Shown here: positions 1-8,632 of the stretch, piece by piece
Layout of the letters: each line of letters begins with the position of its first letter
Position numbering within the stretch: the stretch's first letter is position 1
From: Pseudonocardia sp. DSM 110487
GTDB taxonomy: Bacteria > Actinomycetota > Actinomycetes > Mycobacteriales > Pseudonocardiaceae
Direction of reading: 5' to 3'
Length of the DNA stretch: 64,000 bases
Assembly: GCF_019468565.1 (NCBI RefSeq)
Contig: NZ_CP080521.1
Coordinates: forward strand, 4,774,001 to 4,838,000
Notes under the pieces: model-generated
Told to the model about the DNA's origin: nothing
Seen by the model: only the letters and a program-made list of their open reading frames with translations
The model's database searches: none
Translations under genes and position numbers: made by a program

Positions 1-523
1 CCAGGCCACGCCGGGCACGCTCGCCCGGCTGCGTCGCGGCGACCAGGGCAGGCTCGCGACGGCCCTCGTCGTGCGGGAGGACTCGCTCACCCTGTTCGGG
101 TTCGCCGACGAGGAGGAGCGGGAGCTGTTCGGCCTGCTGCAGACCGTGAGCGGGATCGGGCCGCGCATCGCGCTCGCCACGCTCGCCGTGCTGAGCCCGG
201 ACGCGCTGCGCCGCGCCCTCGTCGACGGCGACCTCACCACGCTCACCCGGGTGCCGGGCATCGGTCGCAAGGGCGCCGAACGGCTCGCCCTCGAGCTGCG
301 CGACAAGGTCGTCGCACCTGCGGCATCGCCCGCGACCCTCCCCATCTCCGCGAACGGGGCGAACCCCCGCCGCGACCAGGTGGTGGAGGCTCTGGTCGGC
401 CTCGGCTTCGCGGCGAAGCCCGCCGAACAGGCCGTGGACGGCGTCATGGCCGGTGACGGCGAGGCCGACGCGAGCGTGCTGCTCCGGGCCGCGCTCACAA
501 CGCTGGGCGGCAAGGGACGGTGA
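1..523 (+). CDS. ruvA: Holliday junction branch migration protein RuvA (5' end missing)
   Basis: RuvA binds the four-way Holliday junction and loads the RuvB motor. The reading frame is open from base 2 at the window edge, so the gene begins upstream; about 173 residues are present of the ~200 usual. The visible part has the end of the OB-fold domain (REDSLTLFGFAD), the two helix-hairpin-helix motifs (SGIGPRIALATLA and VPGIGRKGAERLALELRDK) that grip DNA, a flexible linker, and the C-terminal three-helix domain (QVVEALVGLGF) that contacts RuvB. Its TGA stop overlaps the GTG start of ruvB by three bases, so the two are translationally coupled. Identification is firm. Confidence 0.96.
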   Translation, partial: QATPGTLARLRRGDQGRLATALVVREDSLTLFGFADEEERELFGLLQTVSGIGPRIALATLAVLSPDALRRALVDGDLTTLTRVPGIGRKGAERLALELRDKVVAPAASPATLPISANGANPRRDQVVEALVGLGFAAKPAEQAVDGVMAGDGEADASVLLRAALTTLGGKGR

Positions 524-1551
524 CCGAGGTCTCGCTCACCCCCGGGCCCGAACCGGAGGACCTCGAGGTCGACGCCTCGCTGCGGCCGCGCACACTGACC
601 GAGTTCATCGGGCAGCCGCGGGTGCGCGAGCAGCTGGAGCTCGTACTCGAGGGCGCGCGGCGCCGCGGCCAGCCGCCCGACCACATCCTGCTGTCCGGGC
701 CGCCCGGGCTCGGGAAGACGAGCCTCGCGCTCATCGTCGCGGCCGAGCTGGGCGCCGCGATCCGGCTGACGTCCGGGCCCGCCCTCGAACGCGCCGGTGA
801 CCTCGCCGCGATGCTGTCCAACCTCGATGCCGGCGACGTCCTGTTCATCGACGAGATCCACCGGATCGCCCGCCCTGCCGAGGAGATGCTCTACCTCGCG
901 ATGGAGGACTTCCGCGTCGACGTCGTCGTCGGGAAGGGGCCGGGCGCCACGTCGATCCCGCTCGACATCGCCCCCTTCACGCTGGTGGGCGCCACCACCC
1001 GGTCCGGCGCCCTCACCGGCCCGCTGCGCGACCGCTTCGGCTTCACCGCCCACATGGAGTTCTACGAGCCCACCGAGCTGGAGCTCGTGCTGCGCCGGGC
1101 GGCCGTCATCCTCGGCGTCGACCTGCGCCCGGACGGTGGCGAGGAGATCGCCATGCGGTCCCGGGGCACGCCGCGCATCGCGAACCGGCTGCTGCGCCGC
1201 GTGCGCGACTTCGCTGAGGTGCGCGCCGACGGGGCAGTCACCCGCTCCGTCGCGCGCGACGCGCTCGCCGTCTACGACGTCGATGAACTCGGTCTGGACC
1301 GGCTCGACCGGGCGGTGCTCGGAGCGCTGGTGCGCTCCTTCGGCGGCGGGCCGGTCGGTGTGTCCACGCTGGCTGTGGCGGTGGGCGAGGAACCGGGTAC
1401 CGTCGAGGAGGTCTGCGAGCCCTACCTCGTGCGGGCCGGGATGCTGGCGCGCACCCCGCGGGGCCGGGTGGCCACAGCCACCGCCTGGTCACATCTGGGC
1501 ATCGCTGCGCCACCCGACGTCACTCCGGGTGGCCCTCCCGCGTTGTTCTGA
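520..1551 (+). CDS. ruvB: Holliday junction DNA helicase RuvB
   Basis: Hexameric AAA+ motor that drives branch migration of Holliday junctions with RuvA. The 343-residue length is normal. Walker A is GPPGLGKT at residues 60-67, Walker B is LFIDEIHR near 108-115, the sensor-1 region reads VGATTRSG, and the C-terminal winged helix contains the GGPVGVSTLA stretch typical of RuvB. The GTG start overlaps the ruvA stop. No ruvC is visible; it would be expected upstream of ruvA, outside the window. Confidence 0.97.
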   Translation: MTEVSLTPGPEPEDLEVDASLRPRTLTEFIGQPRVREQLELVLEGARRRGQPPDHILLSGPPGLGKTSLALIVAAELGAAIRLTSGPALERAGDLAAMLSNLDAGDVLFIDEIHRIARPAEEMLYLAMEDFRVDVVVGKGPGATSIPLDIAPFTLVGATTRSGALTGPLRDRFGFTAHMEFYEPTELELVLRRAAVILGVDLRPDGGEEIAMRSRGTPRIANRLLRRVRDFAEVRADGAVTRSVARDALAVYDVDELGLDRLDRAVLGALVRSFGGGPVGVSTLAVAVGEEPGTVEEVCEPYLVRAGMLARTPRGRVATATAWSHLGIAAPPDVTPGGPPALF

Positions 1552-1610
1552 ACCGGGGGCTGGCAGACTCTGGTGGCTCCACGACGTGCGGAGATACGGA
1601 GACCAAGACC

Positions 1611-2018
1611 ATGGAGTACCTGTTCCCCATTCTGATCGCGCTGCTGTTCATCCCGATCTTGCTGTCGGGGCGCAAGCAGCGGCGCCAGATGCAGGACATG
1701 CAGAAGATGCAGGCGGCCCTCGAGGCCGGTGACGTCGTGGTGACCACCTCGGGTCTGCGCGGCACCATCGTGGACGCCTCGTACGAGGACACGCTCGACA
1801 TCGAGATCGCCGACGGCGTCGTCACCACGTGGGTGCGCGGCGCGGTCCGGGAGAAGGTCAACCCGGCGGTCACCGAGGACGCCTCGGAGGAGGAGTCCAC
1901 CGAGGCGACGCCGGAGGAGCCGGCGGCCAAGTCCCTCGAGGAGCCCGCGGCAGCGCCGTCGCTGGAGAAGTCCACGCTGGAGAAGGACGAGTCGACGAAC
2001 GGCACGGCTCGCAGCTGA
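1611..2018 (+). CDS. yajC: preprotein translocase subunit YajC
   Basis: Small single-pass membrane partner of SecD and SecF. One N-terminal membrane segment (residues 4-18, YLFPILIALLFIPIL) is followed by the basic GRKQRRQMQDMQ stretch and the conserved EAGDVVVTTSGLRGTI motif. After about residue 85 the protein is an acidic, Glu/Ala/Pro-rich tail that looks disordered, as in many actinomycete YajC proteins. The 59-base gap to ruvB and 64-base gap to secD suggest one transcript or closely spaced ones. Confidence 0.94.
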   Translation: MEYLFPILIALLFIPILLSGRKQRRQMQDMQKMQAALEAGDVVVTTSGLRGTIVDASYEDTLDIEIADGVVTTWVRGAVREKVNPAVTEDASEEESTEATPEEPAAKSLEEPAAAPSLEKSTLEKDESTNGTARS

Positions 2019-2082
2019 CGGCGTCCGCGCGGCCGCCGGTGCGCCGGGCGGGTCGCACCTGAGAAGGAAGAGATCGCGAGCA

Positions 2083-3816
2083 GTGGCATCCACCCCGGGG
2101 CAGATCCGCCCCTGGCGTCACCTGGCGGCGTTCGTCGCCATCGTCGCCGCGCTGTACGCGCTGGTGTTCTTCACCGGCGACGGCAGTCCCACGCCCAAGC
2201 TGGGCATCGACCTGCAGGGCGGCACCCGCGTCACCCTGCAGCCCCGCACCGAGACCGGCGCCGAGCCGCCGCGCGAGCAGCTCCTGCAGGCGCAGCAGAT
2301 CATCGAGCAGCGCGTCAACGGCCTCGGTGTGAGCGGGGCGGAGGTGGTGGTCGACGGGAGCAACCTGACGATCACGGTGCCCGGCCAGCAGGGTGAGCAG
2401 GCCCGCTCGCTCGGCCAGACGGCCCAGCTGCGGTTCCGCGAAGTCGTCGGCGGCCCGTACGCGGCGCAGCAACAGCCCCAGCAGCAGCCGCAGCCCGGCG
2501 CGCCGCAACCGGGCGCCCCGCCGGCGAACCCGGCCCCCGCGGACGCGGGGCAGGCGCCCCCCACGGGGCAGCCGCAGGGGATGGGTGGCCCGGCTGACGC
2601 GGTCGAGCGCGACGTCGCTCCGGTCGCCTTCAGCCGACCGCTGCAGAACCCGACGCCCCCGCCCGCCCCGCCGGCACCGGGTCCCGCGTCGCCCGCCGAT
2701 CCCCGGCTCGCCGCCGAGGTCGAGTCCGCCCGCCAGATGCGGCAGAGCTCCGACCCGACGGTGCAGGAGACGGCGCTGCTCACGCTCGACTGCAACGCCC
2801 GCGACCCGCTGCGCGGCTATGACGACCCGACCAGGCCACTGGTGGCCTGCAACCAGGACCGCACCGAGAAGTACATCCTCGGGCCCTCGTTCCTCGAGGG
2901 CACCGAGATCGCCGGTGCGCAGGCGCAGCAGAACACCACGGGCGTGGGCTGGGTCGTCAGCCTGACGTTCGAGTCGCAGGGCGCGCAGACCTGGGGCGAG
3001 TACACGACCAACAACGTCGGCAAGCTGGTGGCGTTCACCCTCGACGGCGAGGTCGTGTCGGCGCCGCGGATCAACCAGCCGATCTTCGGGCCGACCCAGA
3101 TCGAGGGGCAGTTCAACCAGGCGGACGCCGAGCAGCTGGCCGGCGTCCTGCGGTACGGCTCGCTGCCGCTGTCGTTCGAGTCGTCCGAGGCCCAGACGGT
3201 GTCGGCGACGCTCGGGCTCGCGTCGCTGCAGGCCGGGCTGATCGCCGGTCTGATCGGGCTGGCGCTCGTGTTCGTGTACGGCCTCTTCTACTACCGCGTG
3301 CTCGGCGTGCTCCTCATCCTGTCGCTGGCGCTGTCCGCGGCGATCGTCTATCCCGTGCTGGTGCTGCTCGGGCGCTGGATCGGGTTCACGCTCGACCTCG
3401 CGGGCGTGGCCGGCTTCATCCTCGCCATCGGTATCACGGCCGACTCGTTCATCATCTTCTTCGAACGGTTGAAGGACGAGATGCGGGACGGCCGGACGTT
3501 CCGGTCGGCCGTTCCGCGGGGCTGGGTGCGGGCGCGGCGCACGATCCTTTCGGCCGACGCGGTGAGCTTCCTGTGTTCGGCGGTGCTGTACCTGCTGGCC
3601 ATCGGGCAGGTGAGGGGCTTCGCGTTCACCCTCGGCCTGTCCACCGTGCTGGACCTGATCGTGGTGTTCCTGGTGACGCACCCGCTGATCTCGCTGGTGG
3701 CCAAGTCGCGCGTGTTCAGCAACCCAGGGCTGTCCGGGTTGGGCGAGGCCGCCCGCACGGGCGCCGAGCGCAGACGCGTCCTCGCCGCCGCAGCCGGCCG
3801 ATCGAAGGGAGCCTGA
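2083..3816 (+). CDS. secD: protein translocase subunit SecD
   Basis: SecD with SecF uses the proton gradient to pull secreted proteins off SecYEG on the outer face of the membrane. A first membrane segment lies at residues 9-27, then the signature LGIDLQGGTRVTL. The large P1 ectodomain is interrupted near residues 127-205 by a Gln/Pro/Ala-rich insert, then DGEVVSAPRINQPI, and five C-terminal membrane segments with the AIGITADSFIIFFERLKDE motif follow. The GTG start is preceded by GAAGGAAGAG. The stop is one base before the secF start. Confidence 0.96.
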   Translation: MASTPGQIRPWRHLAAFVAIVAALYALVFFTGDGSPTPKLGIDLQGGTRVTLQPRTETGAEPPREQLLQAQQIIEQRVNGLGVSGAEVVVDGSNLTITVPGQQGEQARSLGQTAQLRFREVVGGPYAAQQQPQQQPQPGAPQPGAPPANPAPADAGQAPPTGQPQGMGGPADAVERDVAPVAFSRPLQNPTPPPAPPAPGPASPADPRLAAEVESARQMRQSSDPTVQETALLTLDCNARDPLRGYDDPTRPLVACNQDRTEKYILGPSFLEGTEIAGAQAQQNTTGVGWVVSLTFESQGAQTWGEYTTNNVGKLVAFTLDGEVVSAPRINQPIFGPTQIEGQFNQADAEQLAGVLRYGSLPLSFESSEAQTVSATLGLASLQAGLIAGLIGLALVFVYGLFYYRVLGVLLILSLALSAAIVYPVLVLLGRWIGFTLDLAGVAGFILAIGITADSFIIFFERLKDEMRDGRTFRSAVPRGWVRARRTILSADAVSFLCSAVLYLLAIGQVRGFAFTLGLSTVLDLIVVFLVTHPLISLVAKSRVFSNPGLSGLGEAARTGAERRRVLAAAAGRSKGA

Positions 3817-3817
3817 C

Positions 3818-5029
3818 GTGGCCGGGGTACTGAACAGGCTCTACACGGGCACGGGCGCGTTCGACATCATCGGGCGCAAGCGCGTCTGGTACATCGCCTT
3901 CTCGGTGCTGGTCCTGATCTGCATCGGCTCCATCGTGTTCCGGGGGTTCAACCTCGGCATCGACTTCACCGGTGGCACGCAGATCCAGTTCCCGGCCACC
4001 ACCGCGGCCGCCCCGGCCGACGTCGAGGCGGTGCGCGCGGTCTACGAGCGGGTGATCGGGCACGAGCCGGAGGCCGTGCAGTCGGCGGGCACCGGCGGCG
4101 CGGCGTCCATCCTCATCCGCTCGGAGGCGCTCGACGCGAGCCAGCTGGTCCCGCTCAAGCAGGCGCTGTTCGACACCTTCCAGCCGATCGGGGCCACCGG
4201 CGCCCCGGAACTAGCGGTGATCAGCGACAGCGCGGTGAGCGGCAGCTGGGGCGGGCAGATCACCCGCCAGGCCCTCATCGCCCTCGGCGTCTTCCTCGTG
4301 CTCGTCACGATCTTCCTGGCGTTCTACTTCGAGCGCTCCATGGCGCTCGCGGCGCTCGTCGCGCTGCTGCACGACGTGGTGGTCACCGCGGGCATCTACT
4401 CGCTCGTCGGGTTCGAGGTCAGCCCGTCCACGGTGATCGGCCTGCTGACGATCCTCGGGTTCTCGCTCTACGACACGGTGGTCGTCTTCGACAAGGTCAA
4501 GGAGAACACCCGGGGGCTGCTCGGGCTCACCCGCCGGACCTACGCCGAGGCGGCGAACCTCGCGCTGAACCAGACGCTCATCCGGTCGATCAACACCTCG
4601 CTGTTCGCGGTACTGCCGGTCGTGGCGCTGATGGTGATCGGCGTCGGCCTGCTCGGGGTCGGTACGCTCGCCGACCTCGCGCTGGTGCAGATGGTCGGCA
4701 TCATCGCCGGCGCGCTGTCCTCGCTGTTGCTGGCCACGCCGATCCTCGTCGACCTCAAGATGCGCGACCCGCGGTTCCAGCAGCAGGCCGCGCGGGTGGC
4801 GGCCCGGCGGGCCAAGGCCGCGGGCGTCCCCGATCCCGCCGATGGCGCGGCAGCCGATACCGACCCGGACCTCGCCGACGACGCCGTGCTCGCCGGGGAG
4901 CTGCGCAAGGAGCGGGCGATGGCGGCTGCCGCGAGCATGCCGGCCCGCCACGCCCGTGGCGGCGGGCAGTCCCGGGGGGCCCGCACGGCAGGCAAGCCCG
5001 CCCGCCCGACCGGCAAGCGGCAACGGTGA
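3818..5029 (+). CDS. secF: protein translocase subunit SecF
   Basis: Partner of SecD. Contains the FNLGIDFTGGTQIQFP motif after the first membrane segment, then five further segments including TILGFSLYDTVVVFDKVKENT and the NQTLIRSINTS stretch characteristic of SecF. The C-terminal ~95 residues (after LLLATPILVDLK) are a charged, Ala/Arg-rich cytoplasmic tail. The GTG start follows the secD stop directly, so coupling is likely; the TGA stop overlaps the apt GTG start. Confidence 0.96.
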   Translation: MAGVLNRLYTGTGAFDIIGRKRVWYIAFSVLVLICIGSIVFRGFNLGIDFTGGTQIQFPATTAAAPADVEAVRAVYERVIGHEPEAVQSAGTGGAASILIRSEALDASQLVPLKQALFDTFQPIGATGAPELAVISDSAVSGSWGGQITRQALIALGVFLVLVTIFLAFYFERSMALAALVALLHDVVVTAGIYSLVGFEVSPSTVIGLLTILGFSLYDTVVVFDKVKENTRGLLGLTRRTYAEAANLALNQTLIRSINTSLFAVLPVVALMVIGVGLLGVGTLADLALVQMVGIIAGALSSLLLATPILVDLKMRDPRFQQQAARVAARRAKAAGVPDPADGAAADTDPDLADDAVLAGELRKERAMAAAASMPARHARGGGQSRGARTAGKPARPTGKRQR

Positions 5030-5586
5030 CCGGCCCCGTCACCGTGGCCGGCGCCAGGCCCGATCCGGGGTCCGAGCTGGAGTGGGTGGCCGCGCTCGTC
5101 CGTGACGTGCCGGACTACCCGTCGCCGGGCATCCTGTTCCGCGACATCACGCCGGTGCTGGCCGACGCCGAGGCATTCACCGCGGTCACCACCGAGCTGG
5201 CGGCGCTGGTGGGGGAGGCCGACCTGGTGGCAGGGGTCGAGGCCCGCGGGTTCCTCCTCGCTGCCGCGGTCGCGGTGGTGGCGGGCACGGGCGTCGTGCC
5301 GGTGCGCAAGGCGGGCAAGCTGCCGCGCGTTGCCGGTTCGCGCACCTACGAGCTGGAGTACGGCACCGCGACGCTCGAGCTGCCCGCGGAGACCGTGGGC
5401 CATGGCGCGCGGGTGTTCCTCGTGGACGACGTGCTCGCCACCGGCGGCACCGCCGCGGCGGCAGCCGACCTGCTGGCCGAGGTGGGGGCCACCGTCGTCG
5501 GCTTCGGGGCGTTGCTGGAGCTCACCGCCCTGAACGGCCGGGCACGGTTGGGTGACGTCCCGGTGCACGCCCTCCTGACGGTCTGA
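5026..5586 (+). CDS. apt: adenine phosphoribosyltransferase
   Basis: Salvages adenine to AMP using PRPP. The 186-residue protein has the substrate-side motif YPSPGILFRDITP and the PRPP-binding loop VFLVDDVLATGGTAAAA. It lies in the conserved secDF-apt-relA order. Translation starts at a GTG that overlaps the secF stop (GTGA). The secDF-apt spacing leaves no room for the lipoprotein gene that I recall between secF and apt in Mycobacterium tuberculosis. Confidence 0.95.
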   Translation: MTGPVTVAGARPDPGSELEWVAALVRDVPDYPSPGILFRDITPVLADAEAFTAVTTELAALVGEADLVAGVEARGFLLAAAVAVVAGTGVVPVRKAGKLPRVAGSRTYELEYGTATLELPAETVGHGARVFLVDDVLATGGTAAAAADLLAEVGATVVGFGALLELTALNGRARLGDVPVHALLTV

Positions 5587-5604
5587 TCCGGGGGAGCCTA
5601 GACT
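5575..5604 (+). promoter_or_regulatory. predicted promoter of relA
   Basis: CTGACG (5575-5580), an 18-base spacer and TAGACT (5599-5604) make a sigA-type promoter overlapping the last codons of apt. The predicted start near 5611 leaves a short leader of about 18 bases before the relA ATG. This would allow relA to be expressed apart from the secDF-apt transcript. Confidence 0.5.
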
Positions 5605-5628
5605 GGCGCGGGTGAAGGGCACGACGGG

Positions 5629-7968
5629 ATGACGGAGCTGCAGCAGCCCGCGCCCCCGGCTGCGAGCCCGACCCCGCCCGTGCCGGACCCGAACGGCAAC
5701 GGGGCCCGGCCGTCGGCCACGCGCCGGGTGCGGGCCCGCATCGCGCGGCGCATGACCCCGCAGCGCGTCGCCGTCGTCGCGCCCGTGCTCGAGCCGCTCG
5801 CCAGCGTGCACCGCACGCTGCACCCGAAGGCCGACCTGGCGCTCCTGCAGCGCGCGTACGACGTGGCGGAGGCCAAGCACGCGGGCCAGAAGCGCAAGTC
5901 CGGCGACCCCTACATCACCCACCCGCTCGCGGTGGCCAGCATCCTTGCCGAGCTGGGCATGGACACCACCACGCTCGTCGCAGCGCTGCTGCACGACACG
6001 GTGGAGGACACCGACTACTCGCTCGACCGGCTGCGCAAGGACTTCGGCGAGGAGGTCGCCCACCTCGTCGACGGTGTCACCAAGCTGGACAGGGTCGAGC
6101 TGGGCACCGCCGCCGAGGCAGAGACGATCCGCAAGATGATCGTCGCGATGGCCCGCGACCCGCGGGTGCTGGTCATCAAGCTGTCGGACCGGCTGCACAA
6201 CATGCGCACGATGCGCTTCCTGCCGCCTGAGAAGCAGGCGAAGAAGGCCCGCGAGACCCTCGAGGTGCTCGCCCCGCTGGCCCACCGGCTCGGGATGGCC
6301 ACCATCAAGTGGGAGCTGGAGGACCTGTCCTTCGCGATCCTGCACCCGAAGAAGTACTCCGAGATCGTGCGGCTGGTCGCCACGCGGGCGCCGTCGCGCG
6401 ACACGTACCTCAAGCAGGTCATCGACGAGGTCATGCAGCAGCTCGACTCGGCCCGGATCCAGGCCACGGTCGAGGGCAGGCCCAAGCACTACTACTCGAT
6501 CTACCGCAAGATGATCGTCAAGGGCCGCGACTTCGACGACATCCACGACCTCGTCGGCGTCCGCGTGCTCGTCGACGAGGTGCGCGACTGCTACGCGGCG
6601 ATGGGCATGGTCCACGCCCTGTGGCAGCCGATGCCCGGCCGGTTCAAGGACTACATCGCCCAGCCCCGGTTCGGGGTGTACCAGTCGCTGCACACCACCG
6701 TGATCGGGCCGGACGGCAAGCCGCTCGAGGTGCAGATCCGCACCCGGGAGATGCACGAGACGGCCGAGTTCGGCATCGCGGCGCACTGGCGGTACAAGGA
6801 GACCCGAGGCGCCCACAACGGGCAGGCCCTCGAGGTGGAGCAGATGGCGTGGATGCGCCAGCTTCTCGACTGGCAGCGTGAGGCGGCCGACCCAGGTGAC
6901 TTCCTGGAGTCGCTGCGCAACGACCTCGGGGCCCAGCAGATCTTCGTGTTCACGCCGAAGGGTGACGTGGTCACGCTGCCGTCCGGGTCCACCCCGGTCG
7001 ACCTCGCCTACGCCGTGCACACCGAGGTCGGCCACCGCTGCATCGGGTCCCGGGTCAACGGGAAGCTGGTCGCGCTGGAGCGCAAGCTCGAGTCCGGCGA
7101 CGTCGTCGAGATCTTCACGTCCAAGGCTGAGGGGGCGGGACCGAGCCGCGACTGGCTGTCGTTCGTCGCGTCGCCACGGGCGAAGTCGAAGGTCCGGCAG
7201 TGGTTCGCGAAGGAGCGCCGCGAGGAGGCCATCGAGGGGGGCAAGGAGGCCATCGCGCGCGAGGCGCGGCGCACCTCCTTCCCGATGCAGCGCCTCGTCT
7301 CGTCGGAGGCGATGTCGGCGCTGGCGCGGGAGATGCATTTCTCCGACGTCTCCGGCCTCTACGCCGCGGTCGGGGAGGGGCATGCCAGCCCCCGGCACGT
7401 CGTGCAGCGGCTGGTTGCGCTGGTGGGGGGCGAGGACCAGGCCGAGGAGGACCTCGCCGAGCGCGCCATCCCGTCCATCGTGCGGCTGCGCCGCAGCAGC
7501 GGCGACGCAGGCGTCGTGGTGCGCGGCGCCGACGGCGACTTGGGCGACATGTACACGAAGCTCGCCCGCTGCTGCACCCCCGTGCCGGGCGACGACATCC
7601 TCGGGTTCGTCACCCGCGGCGGCGGCATCAGCGTGCACCGCACCGATTGCACCAACGCGAAGGACCTGCAGGCGCGCGCGGAGCGGCTCGTCGAGGTCGC
7701 ATGGTCGGTGCAGCCGGGCTCGGTGTTCCTGGTGGCCATCCAGGTGGAGGCGCTCGACCGGCACCGGCTGCTCTCCGACGTCACGAAGGTGCTCGCCGAC
7801 GAGCGGGTCAACATCCTCTCCGCCTCCGTACAGACCTCCCGCGACCGGGTGGCCGTCTCCCGGTTCACCTTCGAGATGGGCGACCCGAAGCACCTCGGCC
7901 ACGTGCTGCGCGCGGTGCGCAACGTCGAGGGCGTCTACGACGTGTATCGGGTGACCAGCGCCAGCTGA
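5629..7968 (+). CDS. relA: bifunctional (p)ppGpp synthetase/hydrolase Rel
   Basis: Long-form RSH enzyme that makes and degrades the stringent-response alarmone. The 779 residues show the hydrolase HD domain with His123-Asp124 in LLHDTVEDTD, the synthetase domain (KDYIAQPRFGVYQSLHTT and EVQIRTREMHETAEFG), a TGS domain from about residue 436 (QIFVFTPKGDVVTLPSGS), the conserved cysteine-rich LARCCTPVPGD region near 645, and a C-terminal ACT domain. Both catalytic halves look intact, so it should be bifunctional. The N-terminal ~45 residues are Pro/Ala-rich and variable. Confidence 0.97.
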   Translation: MTELQQPAPPAASPTPPVPDPNGNGARPSATRRVRARIARRMTPQRVAVVAPVLEPLASVHRTLHPKADLALLQRAYDVAEAKHAGQKRKSGDPYITHPLAVASILAELGMDTTTLVAALLHDTVEDTDYSLDRLRKDFGEEVAHLVDGVTKLDRVELGTAAEAETIRKMIVAMARDPRVLVIKLSDRLHNMRTMRFLPPEKQAKKARETLEVLAPLAHRLGMATIKWELEDLSFAILHPKKYSEIVRLVATRAPSRDTYLKQVIDEVMQQLDSARIQATVEGRPKHYYSIYRKMIVKGRDFDDIHDLVGVRVLVDEVRDCYAAMGMVHALWQPMPGRFKDYIAQPRFGVYQSLHTTVIGPDGKPLEVQIRTREMHETAEFGIAAHWRYKETRGAHNGQALEVEQMAWMRQLLDWQREAADPGDFLESLRNDLGAQQIFVFTPKGDVVTLPSGSTPVDLAYAVHTEVGHRCIGSRVNGKLVALERKLESGDVVEIFTSKAEGAGPSRDWLSFVASPRAKSKVRQWFAKERREEAIEGGKEAIAREARRTSFPMQRLVSSEAMSALAREMHFSDVSGLYAAVGEGHASPRHVVQRLVALVGGEDQAEEDLAERAIPSIVRLRRSSGDAGVVVRGADGDLGDMYTKLARCCTPVPGDDILGFVTRGGGISVHRTDCTNAKDLQARAERLVEVAWSVQPGSVFLVAIQVEALDRHRLLSDVTKVLADERVNILSASVQTSRDRVAVSRFTFEMGDPKHLGHVLRAVRNVEGVYDVYRVTSAS

Positions 7969-8020
7969 GTGGCATCCACCTGTTCGGGGTACTTCCTCTC
8001 AACAGAGGGAGGAGACACCT

Positions 8021-8632
8021 ATGAGCACGGTCCCCGAGGCGGAACGGACGCAGCCCTTCCCCACCTTCAAGGACGCGCGTACCCACCTGACGTCCCAGCA
8101 GGCGCGGCGCCTCGGCGGTATCCGGTGGGGCTCTGCCTTCTTCGGCTGGGTGACCGCCATGGGCATGGTGGGGTTGCTCAGCGCCCTCGTGACGGCAGGC
8201 GCTGCCGCGCTGGGCCTGGTGAGCCCCACGCCCGACCCGGTCGCCGCCGCGCCTGCGATGGGCGTGGCCGGTGCGGCCGTCCTGCTGGTGATCATCTTCG
8301 TCGGGTTCTACAGCGGCGGTTACGTGGCCGGGCGGATGGCCCGCTTCGCCGGTGCACGGCAGGGCGTGGCCGTGTGGCTGTGGACCCTGTTCCTCGCGGT
8401 GATCGGGGCTGTGATCGCGACGGTGACGGGCGTCGTCTCGGGCCCGCAGCTCGACGAGCTGGTCCGGCTCCCCATGAGCGGCGGCCTGATGAGCGGCGGA
8501 GTGCTGTCCGCAGGGGCGGCGGCGCTCGCCGTGGGCGTGCTGGTGGTGACGCTGGTGGGCGCGGTGCTCGGCGGCCTCGGGGGCATGCGCTACCACCGCA
8601 AGGTCGACCGGGACCTGGTGGTGCCCGGCTAG
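8021..8632 (+). CDS. multi-pass membrane protein (YrzE/TIGR04086-like)
   Basis: A 203-residue protein of unknown function with four or so hydrophobic segments at about residues 48-70, 80-103, 120-143 and 160-185, separated by short loops, and a soluble N-terminal 35 residues. The arrangement resembles the YrzE/TIGR04086 group of small membrane proteins; this is a fold-level resemblance only. A strong Shine-Dalgarno GGGAGGAG lies 7 bases before the ATG. The 3' end overlaps the convergent esterase gene by four bases: both stop codons sit in the tetramer CTAG at 8629-8632. Confidence 0.8.
   Translation: MSTVPEAERTQPFPTFKDARTHLTSQQARRLGGIRWGSAFFGWVTAMGMVGLLSALVTAGAAALGLVSPTPDPVAAAPAMGVAGAAVLLVIIFVGFYSGGYVAGRMARFAGARQGVAVWLWTLFLAVIGAVIATVTGVVSGPQLDELVRLPMSGGLMSGGVLSAGAAALAVGVLVVTLVGAVLGGLGGMRYHRKVDRDLVVPG

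Noticed and set aside
1870..3681. 603-codon minus-strand frame over secD
   Set aside because: Antisense shadow of secD; composition is dominated by Arg, Gln and Asp and no motif is present.
4540..7902. 1,120-codon open frame on the minus strand across secF, apt and relA
   Set aside because: It runs antisense to strongly conserved genes, its translation is His/Gly/Arg/Asp-rich low-complexity text typical of GC-rich antisense frames, and no domain is recognisable.
7988..8010. small hairpin CCTCT-CAAC-AGAGG before the 8021 gene as a riboswitch
   Set aside because: Only a 5-bp stem, no larger conserved structure; it lies just before the ribosome site but there is nothing else to support regulation.
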